From the NCBI GenBank assembly GCA_944345365.1, contig CALVMJ010000006.1, positions 1-56,027 of the forward strand: a stretch of 56,027 nt of DNA. Direction: 5' to 3'. The notes below the pieces were generated by a model. It ran no database searches. It saw only the letters and a program-made list of their open reading frames with translations, and had not been told where the DNA came from. The position numbers were made by a program, and so were the translations under genes. This stretch comes from an uncultured Clostridia bacterium (GTDB taxonomy: Bacteria; Bacillota; Clostridia; Christensenellales; UBA1242). This document shows positions 27,801-36,652 of the stretch, one piece after another (position 1 is the first letter of the stretch; each line of letters begins with the position of its first letter).

Positions 27801-30800
27801 TAGCTCTAAGCAATTCAGATTTAAATATACGGGTGGAGATGCTATTGATGCAACAATAAATGTTTCCGAAGAGGAGTTTTTGTCCATAGGGGAAAGTTTA
27901 ACACTTGATGTTTTAAAATGGATTCCCTCAAACACAAAAAACAAGCAGATTTTAATTAAAGAAACTTCGCACTCACAAGGAGTAGCAAAGGTTGTTGAAA
28001 TCAATGGTACTACAATTACTGCAATTGCAGGTGGAAAGAGCGAAATCATGGTCGAATTATCTGGGGGGATTGTTAAAAACTTCACTATTAATGTTTTAAA
28101 AATGGTTGAAGAAGTTCAAATCACAAATGATGGGTTAGTCAATGATGAATTGCTCTTGTCTCAAAGCGAAGTTACAATTAAAACATCTGTTTTGCCAGCG
28201 AATGCGACGAATAAGAATCTTGAATTTGTTATTGAGGGAAATGAAAATGTTTCCTTAGCAGGCAATAAACTTAGCTTTAAAAAGCCAGGGAGCGTATACT
28301 TGACAGTAAAGACAACTGATGGAAGTAACATTGAAAAAAGAATAAAAGTTACAAGTACTTTTGGTTATATTGGCAAAATTGAGCTTTATACATATAGCAG
28401 GTATTTAAACAAAGGTGCTTCATTTATCCTCTCTTTAAAAAATTATTATCCGATGGATGCAACATTTAATGATATAAGTTATAAAGTATTATCTTCACAA
28501 GCGAATGATATGTCGGAAAATACAGTTGTGGAGATAAGCGATGGGAATATAAGAGGAGTTTATGGAGGAAGTGCCGTTGTAAGGGTTTTTGCACTTGATT
28601 ATTACGGGAATGAAGTTTATGCTGATTGTAAAATTAATGTTATATCGCCTGTTGAAAGTTTTGAAATCATTTTCGACAAAGAGCTTAAGGAAAGTCTTGG
28701 TTCTCTTGCCGTTTCTAGTGAAACATTAGGGTTTAAAACAAAGGTTTATCCTTCTGATGCAAACAGCAAAGATGTTATATGTGTTTCAAAAAATGAAAGT
28801 ATTGCAATAATTGAGGGACAAAAAATTGTCTTCCAAAAAGTTGGAAAGGTGCTAATAGATTTTATTTTAGAAGATGATGTATCTGGCAGAAAGGTAAAGA
28901 CATATTCCTTTAACTATACTGGTGGAAATTTAATTGAAATAAGCATTGATGAAAGCGACTTTATAAACAAAACACTTTCAATGAACGCAGAAGAGGAATA
29001 TTTATTTAAAATTAAAAGCTATCTTCCTTCCGATGTAGAAAATATAGAACTTGCAATAAAAAACAAGAGAGAAAATAGAGTTGATCAAGAAAAAGAGGTT
29101 GTAAAGCTAGAAAATGGAAAACTTAAAGCCTTAAATGGAGGAACTGCAAGTTTTGAGCTTTGGGCAAATAATTTGAAGGTTGGCGACTTTACTGTTGTTG
29201 TTACAAGGGAGTGTTTAGAGATTGGACTAGAAGACGATAAAGATGTAATCTACATTAATAATAATATATACGATATATCTGCGAAGGCAGAGCCAAGCGA
29301 CACTCTTCAAACAAAATTATGTTATGAGGTAGTGGAAGGAAGAGCGACCGTCAATGAACATGGCAGGGTTATATTTGCTATTAATGATTATAATTCAGTG
29401 CAAATTAAAATTAGCTGTTTTGAAAAACCAAGTGTGATTAGAATTATTACCATTGAATATTCTAACCAAGTTAAAAAGATTGAATTCTCACAAAGCTCTG
29501 ATTCAATTTATGTCAATGAAAGCCTGGTTTTATCAATTGTTCCAGAACCTTTTAATTGTGGAGAATTTGATGTTGTTTTCGAAATTGTTGAAGGAAGAGG
29601 GCTGGCAGATCTAAATGTTTTGACGAATGAGTCATGTAAGTTTATAGCAGGTGCAAATGGAGGCACTGTTAAGGTAAGAGCATACGTAAAAGAAAAACTC
29701 GAAATATTTGCCGAAAAGACAATTGAAATAACCCCTATTTTAACTCAGCTTGAACTAGACCTTGTCACAAAACAGCAAAATGGGAATAATGGTGGAATTG
29801 GAGGCTATACCGTTTGGGGAACACAATTCCTAACAGAAGGTGGAGAAGTTACAAATAAGTTTAAACTGGCATTATCCAAATTTAGCCCAGCAAATGCAGG
29901 CATAGGGCTTATTTGGAGATCAAGTGACGAAAACATTGCAAGAGTCTCAGGAACTTTAAAGCTAAGCATTGGAGGAAAACTCGTTTGCGAGGGATCTAAT
30001 GGAACAATAATCATTGGTGAAAAATTATATAGCTATATTTATGACAAGCAGAAAAATGTGCTAACGTTAAAACTTGGGGATAAAACTTTCACTGGGGAAA
30101 ACGGAAGTATTGTTATAGAAGAGGTTGTGGTCAATGAAGAAAAAGAATCAACAATCAAGACTACATTTAACTATGAATATGACTCTCAGGTAGGTGTTGT
30201 AGAATTTTTAAAACAAGGAAAAGTAACAATCACTGTTGAACCAGAAAGACAATATTCAGATGTTAATCCTTTATTTAGTTCTTATACATTTAATATTGTA
30301 GAAGGGATTAATGTTAATTCATTTGAACATTTAGTATTATCGCAAACAAACAAAGATGGTATTTCGACTTATAAAACAGCGGTTCTTCAAAGCGATTTAA
30401 GTGCAGATGAAACAATTAATCTATATACAAATCTTTTTGGGAACGGCTACAAAATTGAATGGACAAATAATGATGCAAGTACAAGAGTTTCTGTTAAAAA
30501 TAGCAATATTATAATCGACAATGTGCAATTAAGAGGAAATAATTTTGATAAAAATAGTGCTCTTTCTCAATTCGACAAAAAAGGAAAAGTAATCGATATC
30601 AGAGGAAATTTAAAAAACATTAGAATAACAAATTCAATTATCGAGAACGCAATGATATTAATTGAGGTTAAAGGTTCAGATGCGGAAATTAAGGGGTGTA
30701 TAGTGAGGAACTCTTTCTCGGCAGGAGTATTGTTATCTAGAGATAACGAATCATATATTCCTGCTAATGTTACAATTGATGACTGTGTTTTGAGTGATTC

Positions 30801-31320
30801 AATGTTCGGTTGTATATTGATTCAGCCAGAAGCTGAAGAGAAAAATATTAATAATAAAAGCAATGCAAAAGTTGGGGAAAATGTTAAGATTTACAATTGG
30901 ACAGAACTAAACGATTTTGCTAGGAGTGTGAAAAGTTATGTTGAAGAGCACACAACACCTGCAATTGCAAATGAGCTAGGAAATGTTTTAAAGGATATCT
31001 TAGCAGTCAGTCCAACAGATTATAAGTATGTAGAAGGGAATGGCGTGTACTTGATGCTCGGAGGAGTGGTCATAGAGGAAGTGAAGGGATCATTAGCAGG
31101 TATTGGATTATTAAATTTTAAAAGCATAGGAAGTATTAATTTTTCTGGAAGTAATTATTCAAATATGATTTTGCAAGGGACTTTATTGCTTGGAACAGTT
31201 AATTACAGAGTGTTTATTATGTCGGTGACAAACTCTTCCAAATATATTCCGCCGAAAGCAACATATGTTGCAGATAAAAAACTTTTTGATAGCATAAAGC
31301 AACCTATGTCTGTTGCTTAA
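24850..31320 (+). CDS. Giant membrane-anchored bacterial Ig-like (Big_2) protein with C-terminal beta-helix region
   Basis: A protein of 2156 residues. One N-terminal transmembrane helix (about residues 3-30) acts as a signal anchor, so the body should be outside. About 18 Ig-like modules of 80-100 residues follow to about residue 1650, with Big_2 marks such as SNKNVIWQSTNEEIATVD and PANATNKNLEF (P-x2-A-T/S-N). From module 3 the modules alternate between a type ending in YTGG-like and a type containing GGGSAVVEV-like strands. The part after about 1810 (GYKIEWTNNDAS, IDIRGNLKNIRITNSIIENA, IKGCIVRNSFSAGVLLSR) reads as a parallel beta-helix. There is no LPXTG or S-layer motif. Likely adhesion or envelope scaffold; function inferred only. 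Confidence 0.85.
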   Translation: MKKLLIFLMMAIPLIIIIVVNLTVNVVSGFVAISVDSISLNQTSIEAKIEETASLQALILPKNASNKNVIWQSTNEEIATVDLNGNVTFVGFGKGYITATTVDGNKTASCYFYVTDTKVHDIRLTSEDVQNGNYFVGIEKTLQLKSIVSPVEAINREVLYSSEDDEIATVDSNGLVYGLKEGRVKINAVSAENSEISDSVIVEVVKPVEQIIVDKEKVVIPANTYQLSYSIYPADASVTSVLYYCDNEEIATVSSAGLVKFKQRGKVVITLKTIEGGKTANVEIEYTDGFATDLILEKTSIDASIEEGGTYIQYTTVPSSVDVPVEFSSDDEDVAYVDDSGYVQFIGGGSTIIRARIKQSETEYIEKVVFVYIHSPATGIVIEDSIITAKSSYQLLPKSYPETSTNERFFYHSTDTDKAVVDEDGVVTFLSENPCEVKIIIYANENLSDVMKEITLKYTKGYLVDLILQSSEIVLEFGDYAQIHYEITPSDAENNVDFRVKSQNGINGNDVIQVLADGTIKTLGGGSAVVEVSALKSNGEFVKKECNVTVVKKVDEINVDIDLDEYNGEYITSSQEVSFNFSSQTLDATDKTILWKISSGEAVKKGENTIFFNSQGLVVVTVYSRDGNCFKDISIRYLKDTLISAKFRQEPQNLNYGEIFEFEVLSTLPANDQAKISIKINQEITANPSGKVLSIVENNKILVVGGGEASITVSVFNLQFTYNIKTIREAEEILVTPNNITTTNERVVLQTQVFPEDATNKEVKFEVSDEDIAYLDGSTLIFRKNGKVEIRAYIEDGSATEFNFTMEKVDKGMGDVPITGEPVSMQVGDTNELNFDEVDFEYETLEIVIKEQNPLELGKDVIEINDKIIRAVGLGQAVIEIIFTDKFGVEKIISIEVSVIHLSEDIEYLGELEMSFEDYVSAVENIEMDFGILPQITTNKDYNITILKFIPQDGQNYPPYLQDNELIFRALGTAVIRVDSADGNSSKQFRFKYTGGDAIDATINVSEEEFLSIGESLTLDVLKWIPSNTKNKQILIKETSHSQGVAKVVEINGTTITAIAGGKSEIMVELSGGIVKNFTINVLKMVEEVQITNDGLVNDELLLSQSEVTIKTSVLPANATNKNLEFVIEGNENVSLAGNKLSFKKPGSVYLTVKTTDGSNIEKRIKVTSTFGYIGKIELYTYSRYLNKGASFILSLKNYYPMDATFNDISYKVLSSQANDMSENTVVEISDGNIRGVYGGSAVVRVFALDYYGNEVYADCKINVISPVESFEIIFDKELKESLGSLAVSSETLGFKTKVYPSDANSKDVICVSKNESIAIIEGQKIVFQKVGKVLIDFILEDDVSGRKVKTYSFNYTGGNLIEISIDESDFINKTLSMNAEEEYLFKIKSYLPSDVENIELAIKNKRENRVDQEKEVVKLENGKLKALNGGTASFELWANNLKVGDFTVVVTRECLEIGLEDDKDVIYINNNIYDISAKAEPSDTLQTKLCYEVVEGRATVNEHGRVIFAINDYNSVQIKISCFEKPSVIRIITIEYSNQVKKIEFSQSSDSIYVNESLVLSIVPEPFNCGEFDVVFEIVEGRGLADLNVLTNESCKFIAGANGGTVKVRAYVKEKLEIFAEKTIEITPILTQLELDLVTKQQNGNNGGIGGYTVWGTQFLTEGGEVTNKFKLALSKFSPANAGIGLIWRSSDENIARVSGTLKLSIGGKLVCEGSNGTIIIGEKLYSYIYDKQKNVLTLKLGDKTFTGENGSIVIEEVVVNEEKESTIKTTFNYEYDSQVGVVEFLKQGKVTITVEPERQYSDVNPLFSSYTFNIVEGINVNSFEHLVLSQTNKDGISTYKTAVLQSDLSADETINLYTNLFGNGYKIEWTNNDASTRVSVKNSNIIIDNVQLRGNNFDKNSALSQFDKKGKVIDIRGNLKNIRITNSIIENAMILIEVKGSDAEIKGCIVRNSFSAGVLLSRDNESYIPANVTIDDCVLSDSMFGCILIQPEAEEKNINNKSNAKVGENVKIYNWTELNDFARSVKSYVEEHTTPAIANELGNVLKDILAVSPTDYKYVEGNGVYLMLGGVVIEEVKGSLAGIGLLNFKSIGSINFSGSNYSNMILQGTLLLGTVNYRVFIMSVTNSSKYIPPKATYVADKKLFDSIKQPMSVA

Positions 31321-31330
31321 AAGGAGAAAG

Positions 31331-34300
31331 ATGAAGAAGATAAAAAATGTGCCAATCTTAATATTAGTTTTTATGCTAATCTTTAGCATTGGCTTTTTTA
31401 TATCTACAAAAGAAGAACTTATTTGCGAAGATGCTAAGGCTGATATAATTGGCGTAAGTGGAGAGGTAATAAACCTAACCAACTTGCAGGGATATCAACC
31501 GACACATTATTTTACCGATAATAATAATCAAAGTACTTTACAAGCGACAGGGGTTGAAGAAAATAAAAAAACATATTATTACAACGAAAATGGAGAAAGA
31601 GTAAGCACATACTATGCCTTAGAGGGAGATAGCCCTGTTTTTTCTAAGAAAAATAGTTATGGAGTTGCCAATTATTATTTAAGCGAAGACATGAAATACT
31701 TTGCAAGCCAGGGCGCTCTCTATGTACAGGCAAGCGCAGGTGTCGTTTCAAGAGATTTTGATGGAAATGATTTTGTTGAAATATCAATTTCATCTGGACT
31801 AAATTTTAGCTCTTTTTATTCTGAATACACTCAATTAAATAATGAAGATGCGAGACCAAAGTGGCAAAAGACCGAATTTATTCAGGTTGACCCTAATTCT
31901 ATAATATCCTTTACATTTTCATCTTCAGGTCCTGGAAACACTATCAACCCTTGTGATTTTGAGATTTATGAACCTAAAATAGTCTTTAAAATTGTAATAG
32001 ATGAAGTAACTATCTTAAATGAAGATACAGACCTTAATCCCGGACAAGCTATAAAACTTCAAGGAAGTAACTTGGTCGTTGACAGAGAAGGAGAAAGCAA
32101 TTACCTTAAATATTACAGAAGCATATTTAATATAAATTATGAAATAACAAGTGGGGAAGAATTTGCAACTATTATAGATGAATATCTTTATATTAATGAA
32201 AATATTGATTCCAACCAAATTATAAAAATAAGAGCGCAAAGCCAGAGAGACAGTCTAACTGGTGGATATATATACTCAGAAGAGATTTCATTTAATATAA
32301 TAACACAAAAATATCAAGTGAATATAGAAAGTGATTTTCTAGATCCTGCCATATTTTATGGAGAAGGAGAGTTTTTCGAAAATGAAAAAATAGTTTTGAG
32401 AGCTATCCCAAAAGAGGGATTTAGGTTTGTTAGCTGGATTATTAATGGTGAAGAAATTTTTACTGAAAATGTTTTTTACCAAGTGAAAGATGTGAACAAA
32501 ATAAAATGCAACTTTGTTAAAGAAATAAGAGTGGAAAAAATCTTGGCTGAAACAAAGATTTATGATGGAAATCTTAGCGTAAATTCATATCAAGCAGTGT
32601 TTGATGGAGTTGAGCCGAGTCACCAGGTTATACTTGCCGGAATGAACCTAGAACATCTTAACGTTAATGCAGGGGAAAACAAGGAGGTAAAGATTCTGGG
32701 AGATAGCTTGCCAGTTTTGCAGGGCGAAGACGCATTGCTATACGAGCTTGACTTATCTTCATTTCCTCAATATGCTTTTGGAACTATTTTGAAAAAAGAT
32801 ATAGTTGTAAAAGCCTGCGCTACTTCAAAGATATATGGTGATAAGGATTCAATAATTAAATATGAAGTTGAAGGGCTTATAGACAAAGAAACTCTTTCGG
32901 GGGGGCTTTCAAGACAAGAAGGCGAATCGGTTGGAGAATATGATATTCTAATTGGTGATCTAGAAATCAAGAATACAAATTATCAGATTGAATTTTTATC
33001 GGATAAATATACTATAACAGCAAGGGAAATTTTCCCAGCAAACCTAAGCATTAATGAAAAAGTTTACGATAAGACAACGACAGCGATTTATAGCTATGAC
33101 TTTGGAAATGTTTTAGCAAATGATGACATTCAAATTTCACTTAAACTAGAATTTCCTACTGTCAATGCAGGAACTCATGAAATGACGATAATAGAATATA
33201 GCCTTGTTGGAGAAGATAGTTTTAATTATACTTTAAAACCCCTCGACGAAATTTATGGGATCATCAAACAAAAGCAAATAAGTGTTACAGCAGATACGAA
33301 AAGGGTTATTTATGGTGATGAAGAGGAATTGACATATAGAGTTGATGGTCTTTTAGAGGGAGATGAGCTTTTTGGATCTTTATCAAGAGAAGAAGGAAAA
33401 GATGTAGGTATATATTCTATCTTGAAAAACAATTTATCAAATCCTAATTATGAAATTAATTTTATATCAAGCACCTATGAGATTATAAAAAGGCATCTTA
33501 ATGTTACGGCTCAAGAAGTAATAAAAAGCTATGGAGATGATGACCCAGAATTATTATATGATATAGACAATTTGGTAGAGGGAGATTATCTTAATGGAAG
33601 CTTGACGAGAGTTATCGGAGAAGATGCTGGGGAATATGAAATTTTGATAGGAACTCTTAGTAACAAAAACTATGACATTTCATTTATTGGAAATAAATTT
33701 ATAATAAAAAAGAGAATAGTAACTTTATCCATTAATGTTGAGGACAAAGTTTATGACGGGACAACTGATGTCGAATGGAATTATTCATTTGAAAACATTC
33801 CTAAGGGTAGGGAATTCTCCATAGGAGCTGATCTTCAATTTGAAGATAAAGAAGCAGGAGAGGATAAAAAAATAGTCATTGAAAATTTAAAATATAATAT
33901 TGAAGAAATTGAAAATTATTCAATTTTGTTTGATGAAGAAAGTGTTGTTGCAAGTATTTTTAAAAAAGATGTTCGACTTAGTATTGATAATGTAACAAAA
34001 ATTTATGGAGAGGAAGATCCAGAGTTTACTTACTCTTTATATGGAATTATTGAAAAAGAAGAACTCATTTTCAACTTAACAAGGAAGCAAGGTAAAGATA
34101 TAGGAGAGTATGAAATTTTATCAAATGTAATTAATGAAGATGTGGCAAGAAATTATAATATAATAAATAATGAGATTTCATATTTGACGATTTTGCCAAA
34201 GGAAGTTGAGATTATTATTAACGATTGTCTAAAAGTGTTTGGTGAGCCAGATCCAATTCTAACTTATAATTTATTGAATGAAGATGATTTAGCTTATGAC

Positions 34301-36574
34301 GATACTTTTGATCAAGTTTTTTCAGGACAGCCTCAAAGAGATGAGGGGGAAATCCCAGGAATTTACAAAATTAGCCAAGGAAGCATAAGCTCGCAATCAA
34401 ATTATAGAATAGTTAAAGTGTTTGATGGATTATTACAGATAAATAAAAGAAAAGTTTTAATAAAAGCTGATAACCTTAGTAAGGTTTACGGAGAGGAGGA
34501 TTCTTTACTGACTTTTACGGCGGAAAATTTAGTTGAAGGAGAAGAAATTAATCTAAAACTGAAAAGAGAGTATGGCGAAGATGTTGGTGAATATATAATC
34601 ACATACACTAGTCTCAGTGACCCAAGATACGAAATCACATTTGTTCAATCTACCTTGACGATTTTACCTCGAGATATCACAGTTAAAGCAGATGATATGT
34701 TTAAGGTCTATGGAAACGATGATCCAAAATTTACTGCTTCGGTTACAGATGGAGCGTTGCAGTTTGATGATGTATTATCTCAGATTCAAACAGGGGAAAT
34801 GCACAGATCAAAAGGCGAAAATGTCGGGGAATATAGTATTATTATAGGGACATACAATTTAGGAAAAAATTACAACCTTTCTTTCGAAAGTGGAATCTTG
34901 ACAGTTTTGCCAGCCGAAATTGAGGTCAAAGCCAACGATCTTTCAAAAAAATATGGCAATGAAGATGGATTATTGACATTTGTAATTAGCAATGGAAGCC
35001 TTAAATTCAGTGATGGATTTGAAGGAAGCTTAACCAGAGAAGAAGGAGAGGATATTGGACAATACGCAATTTCACAAGGAAGTTTAAAACTTAATGATAA
35101 TTATATTTTAACCTTTATCCCGGCTGTTTTTGTAATAGAAAAAAGACCAATAAGTATAATTGCTGATGCAGTCACGAAAGTATATGGCGAAGAAGATCCA
35201 GTTTTTACATATAGAATAAGTGGCGAACTTGTGAAAGGAGATGAATTAGAGGGCTGTCTTTACAGAGAAAGAGGAGATGACGAAGACGATGATGCCTATG
35301 AGATGGCTGGCAAATATTTAATTAAGTCAACATTAAACAATGAAAAATATGAAATTAGCTACATTGAAAACTATTTGACAATTAAACAAAGGGAAGTTTT
35401 TATTTCGGCAAATAATGTAAGCATAACTTATGGTGAAGAAGAGCCAGAGTTAACCTATGAAATAACGGCTGGCACAATTTTGGAAGGAGATATTATAAGT
35501 GGAAGTATTTATCGTGTAGAAGGCAAAAATGCAGGAAGATACGATATAAGAAGCAATTTAACATTAGGCAGAAATTATAAGATAGTATTTACAAAAGGAA
35601 TCTTTGAAATTAAGCCTATTGATATATATGTTAAAACTTATAACTATGAAAAAACATATGGAGATATCAATCCTGAGTTTGAGTATGAAATAGTTAAAGG
35701 CGAATTATTAGAAGGAGACAAACTCCTTGGAGACATTACAAAAGCCGAAGGAGAAGATGTCGGCGTTTACAGATTGCTAAGTGCATTTAATAACACAAAT
35801 TATAACGTTATCTTAACAGAAAATTATATTACAATAAAGCCTAAAAATGTTTATTTAAGCGTCAGCATCCATGATAAAGTTTATGACGGAGGAACAACTG
35901 CATACATAAAGCAAGCCGTTGTTTCAGGATTAATTGACGAAAACATTAAAATATCATATGATAAAGAAAATTCAGCTAGATTTGTCTCAAATTTAGTTGG
36001 AAATAATATAGAGGTCAAAATATTTAACATCTATCTTGAAGGGGAGAAATCTCAAAACTATAATTTAGTTTATCCAGAAAATGTATTTGGTAATATAACA
36101 AATAATTTATTAACAGATGAAACCTTTGGGATTTCTATGTCAACGTCAACCAACACAGCTTTATCTTACGGCACAAAGTTATCAGTGCAACAAGAAAAAC
36201 TTGACAGGGAAGAGATATCAAACAACAAAGAGCTGGTTGCATCTTATAACATCTCGTTAAGCAAGGCAGGAGAAAAAAGAGACCTCACAGGAATAGTTAC
36301 TCTTAGATTTGAAATAACAAATCAGTTTAAGGGAAGAAATAATTATTATGTTTACTTTGTTGAGGAGAATGGAGAAAAAACTCTTTTAAAATGCAAAACT
36401 AATAGAACTTATTTAGAGGTAAATGTTGATAAACTTGGAGAATTTATAATACTGACAGACAATGAGTTGTGGCTTGATATAAGCGCATATATAAGTATTG
36501 GCTTGCTGGGGATTATGAGTATATGGTTAACTTATTACATTGTTAAAAGAAAAATTAAAGACAAAAAAAGATAA
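31331..36574 (+). CDS. Giant MBG/YDG-repeat surface protein with C-terminal membrane anchor
   Basis: A protein of 1747 residues from ATG 31331 (AAGGAG 7 nt upstream; six upstream codons are in frame but lack a Shine-Dalgarno). N-terminal signal (MKKIKNVPILILVFMLIFS) and a C-terminal helix (IGLLGIMSIWLTYYIV followed by KRKIKDKKR) anchor it with the body outside. An InlB-type segment (FRFVSWIINGEE) precedes the repeats. I count eleven MBG-like modules with the (K)xYGxxDPxxxY core and GEDVGEYxI motif, and four YDG-like modules (KVYDGTT), ordered YDG-MBG-YDG-MBG-MBG-YDG-eight MBG-YDG. MBG repeats occur in bacterial adhesins. The gene is last in the operon and followed by a strong terminator. Confidence 0.87.
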   Translation: MKKIKNVPILILVFMLIFSIGFFISTKEELICEDAKADIIGVSGEVINLTNLQGYQPTHYFTDNNNQSTLQATGVEENKKTYYYNENGERVSTYYALEGDSPVFSKKNSYGVANYYLSEDMKYFASQGALYVQASAGVVSRDFDGNDFVEISISSGLNFSSFYSEYTQLNNEDARPKWQKTEFIQVDPNSIISFTFSSSGPGNTINPCDFEIYEPKIVFKIVIDEVTILNEDTDLNPGQAIKLQGSNLVVDREGESNYLKYYRSIFNINYEITSGEEFATIIDEYLYINENIDSNQIIKIRAQSQRDSLTGGYIYSEEISFNIITQKYQVNIESDFLDPAIFYGEGEFFENEKIVLRAIPKEGFRFVSWIINGEEIFTENVFYQVKDVNKIKCNFVKEIRVEKILAETKIYDGNLSVNSYQAVFDGVEPSHQVILAGMNLEHLNVNAGENKEVKILGDSLPVLQGEDALLYELDLSSFPQYAFGTILKKDIVVKACATSKIYGDKDSIIKYEVEGLIDKETLSGGLSRQEGESVGEYDILIGDLEIKNTNYQIEFLSDKYTITAREIFPANLSINEKVYDKTTTAIYSYDFGNVLANDDIQISLKLEFPTVNAGTHEMTIIEYSLVGEDSFNYTLKPLDEIYGIIKQKQISVTADTKRVIYGDEEELTYRVDGLLEGDELFGSLSREEGKDVGIYSILKNNLSNPNYEINFISSTYEIIKRHLNVTAQEVIKSYGDDDPELLYDIDNLVEGDYLNGSLTRVIGEDAGEYEILIGTLSNKNYDISFIGNKFIIKKRIVTLSINVEDKVYDGTTDVEWNYSFENIPKGREFSIGADLQFEDKEAGEDKKIVIENLKYNIEEIENYSILFDEESVVASIFKKDVRLSIDNVTKIYGEEDPEFTYSLYGIIEKEELIFNLTRKQGKDIGEYEILSNVINEDVARNYNIINNEISYLTILPKEVEIIINDCLKVFGEPDPILTYNLLNEDDLAYDDTFDQVFSGQPQRDEGEIPGIYKISQGSISSQSNYRIVKVFDGLLQINKRKVLIKADNLSKVYGEEDSLLTFTAENLVEGEEINLKLKREYGEDVGEYIITYTSLSDPRYEITFVQSTLTILPRDITVKADDMFKVYGNDDPKFTASVTDGALQFDDVLSQIQTGEMHRSKGENVGEYSIIIGTYNLGKNYNLSFESGILTVLPAEIEVKANDLSKKYGNEDGLLTFVISNGSLKFSDGFEGSLTREEGEDIGQYAISQGSLKLNDNYILTFIPAVFVIEKRPISIIADAVTKVYGEEDPVFTYRISGELVKGDELEGCLYRERGDDEDDDAYEMAGKYLIKSTLNNEKYEISYIENYLTIKQREVFISANNVSITYGEEEPELTYEITAGTILEGDIISGSIYRVEGKNAGRYDIRSNLTLGRNYKIVFTKGIFEIKPIDIYVKTYNYEKTYGDINPEFEYEIVKGELLEGDKLLGDITKAEGEDVGVYRLLSAFNNTNYNVILTENYITIKPKNVYLSVSIHDKVYDGGTTAYIKQAVVSGLIDENIKISYDKENSARFVSNLVGNNIEVKIFNIYLEGEKSQNYNLVYPENVFGNITNNLLTDETFGISMSTSTNTALSYGTKLSVQQEKLDREEISNNKELVASYNISLSKAGEKRDLTGIVTLRFEITNQFKGRNNYYVYFVEENGEKTLLKCKTNRTYLEVNVDKLGEFIILTDNELWLDISAYISIGLLGIMSIWLTYYIVKRKIKDKKR

Positions 36575-36606
36575 AAATCACCCTGAAAAAGGGTGATTTT
36601 TATTAA
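36573..36606. terminator. Bidirectional terminator after the giant operon
   Basis: Near-perfect stem AAAATCACCC/GGGTGATTTT around TGAAAAA with A-runs on one side and T-runs on the other, so it can end both the rightward operon and the leftward gene that stops at 36653. Confidence 0.85.
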
Positions 36607-36652
36607 CTGCTATCGACTATTAAAAAATAATTTATGTAACAGGCTTGTCAGA

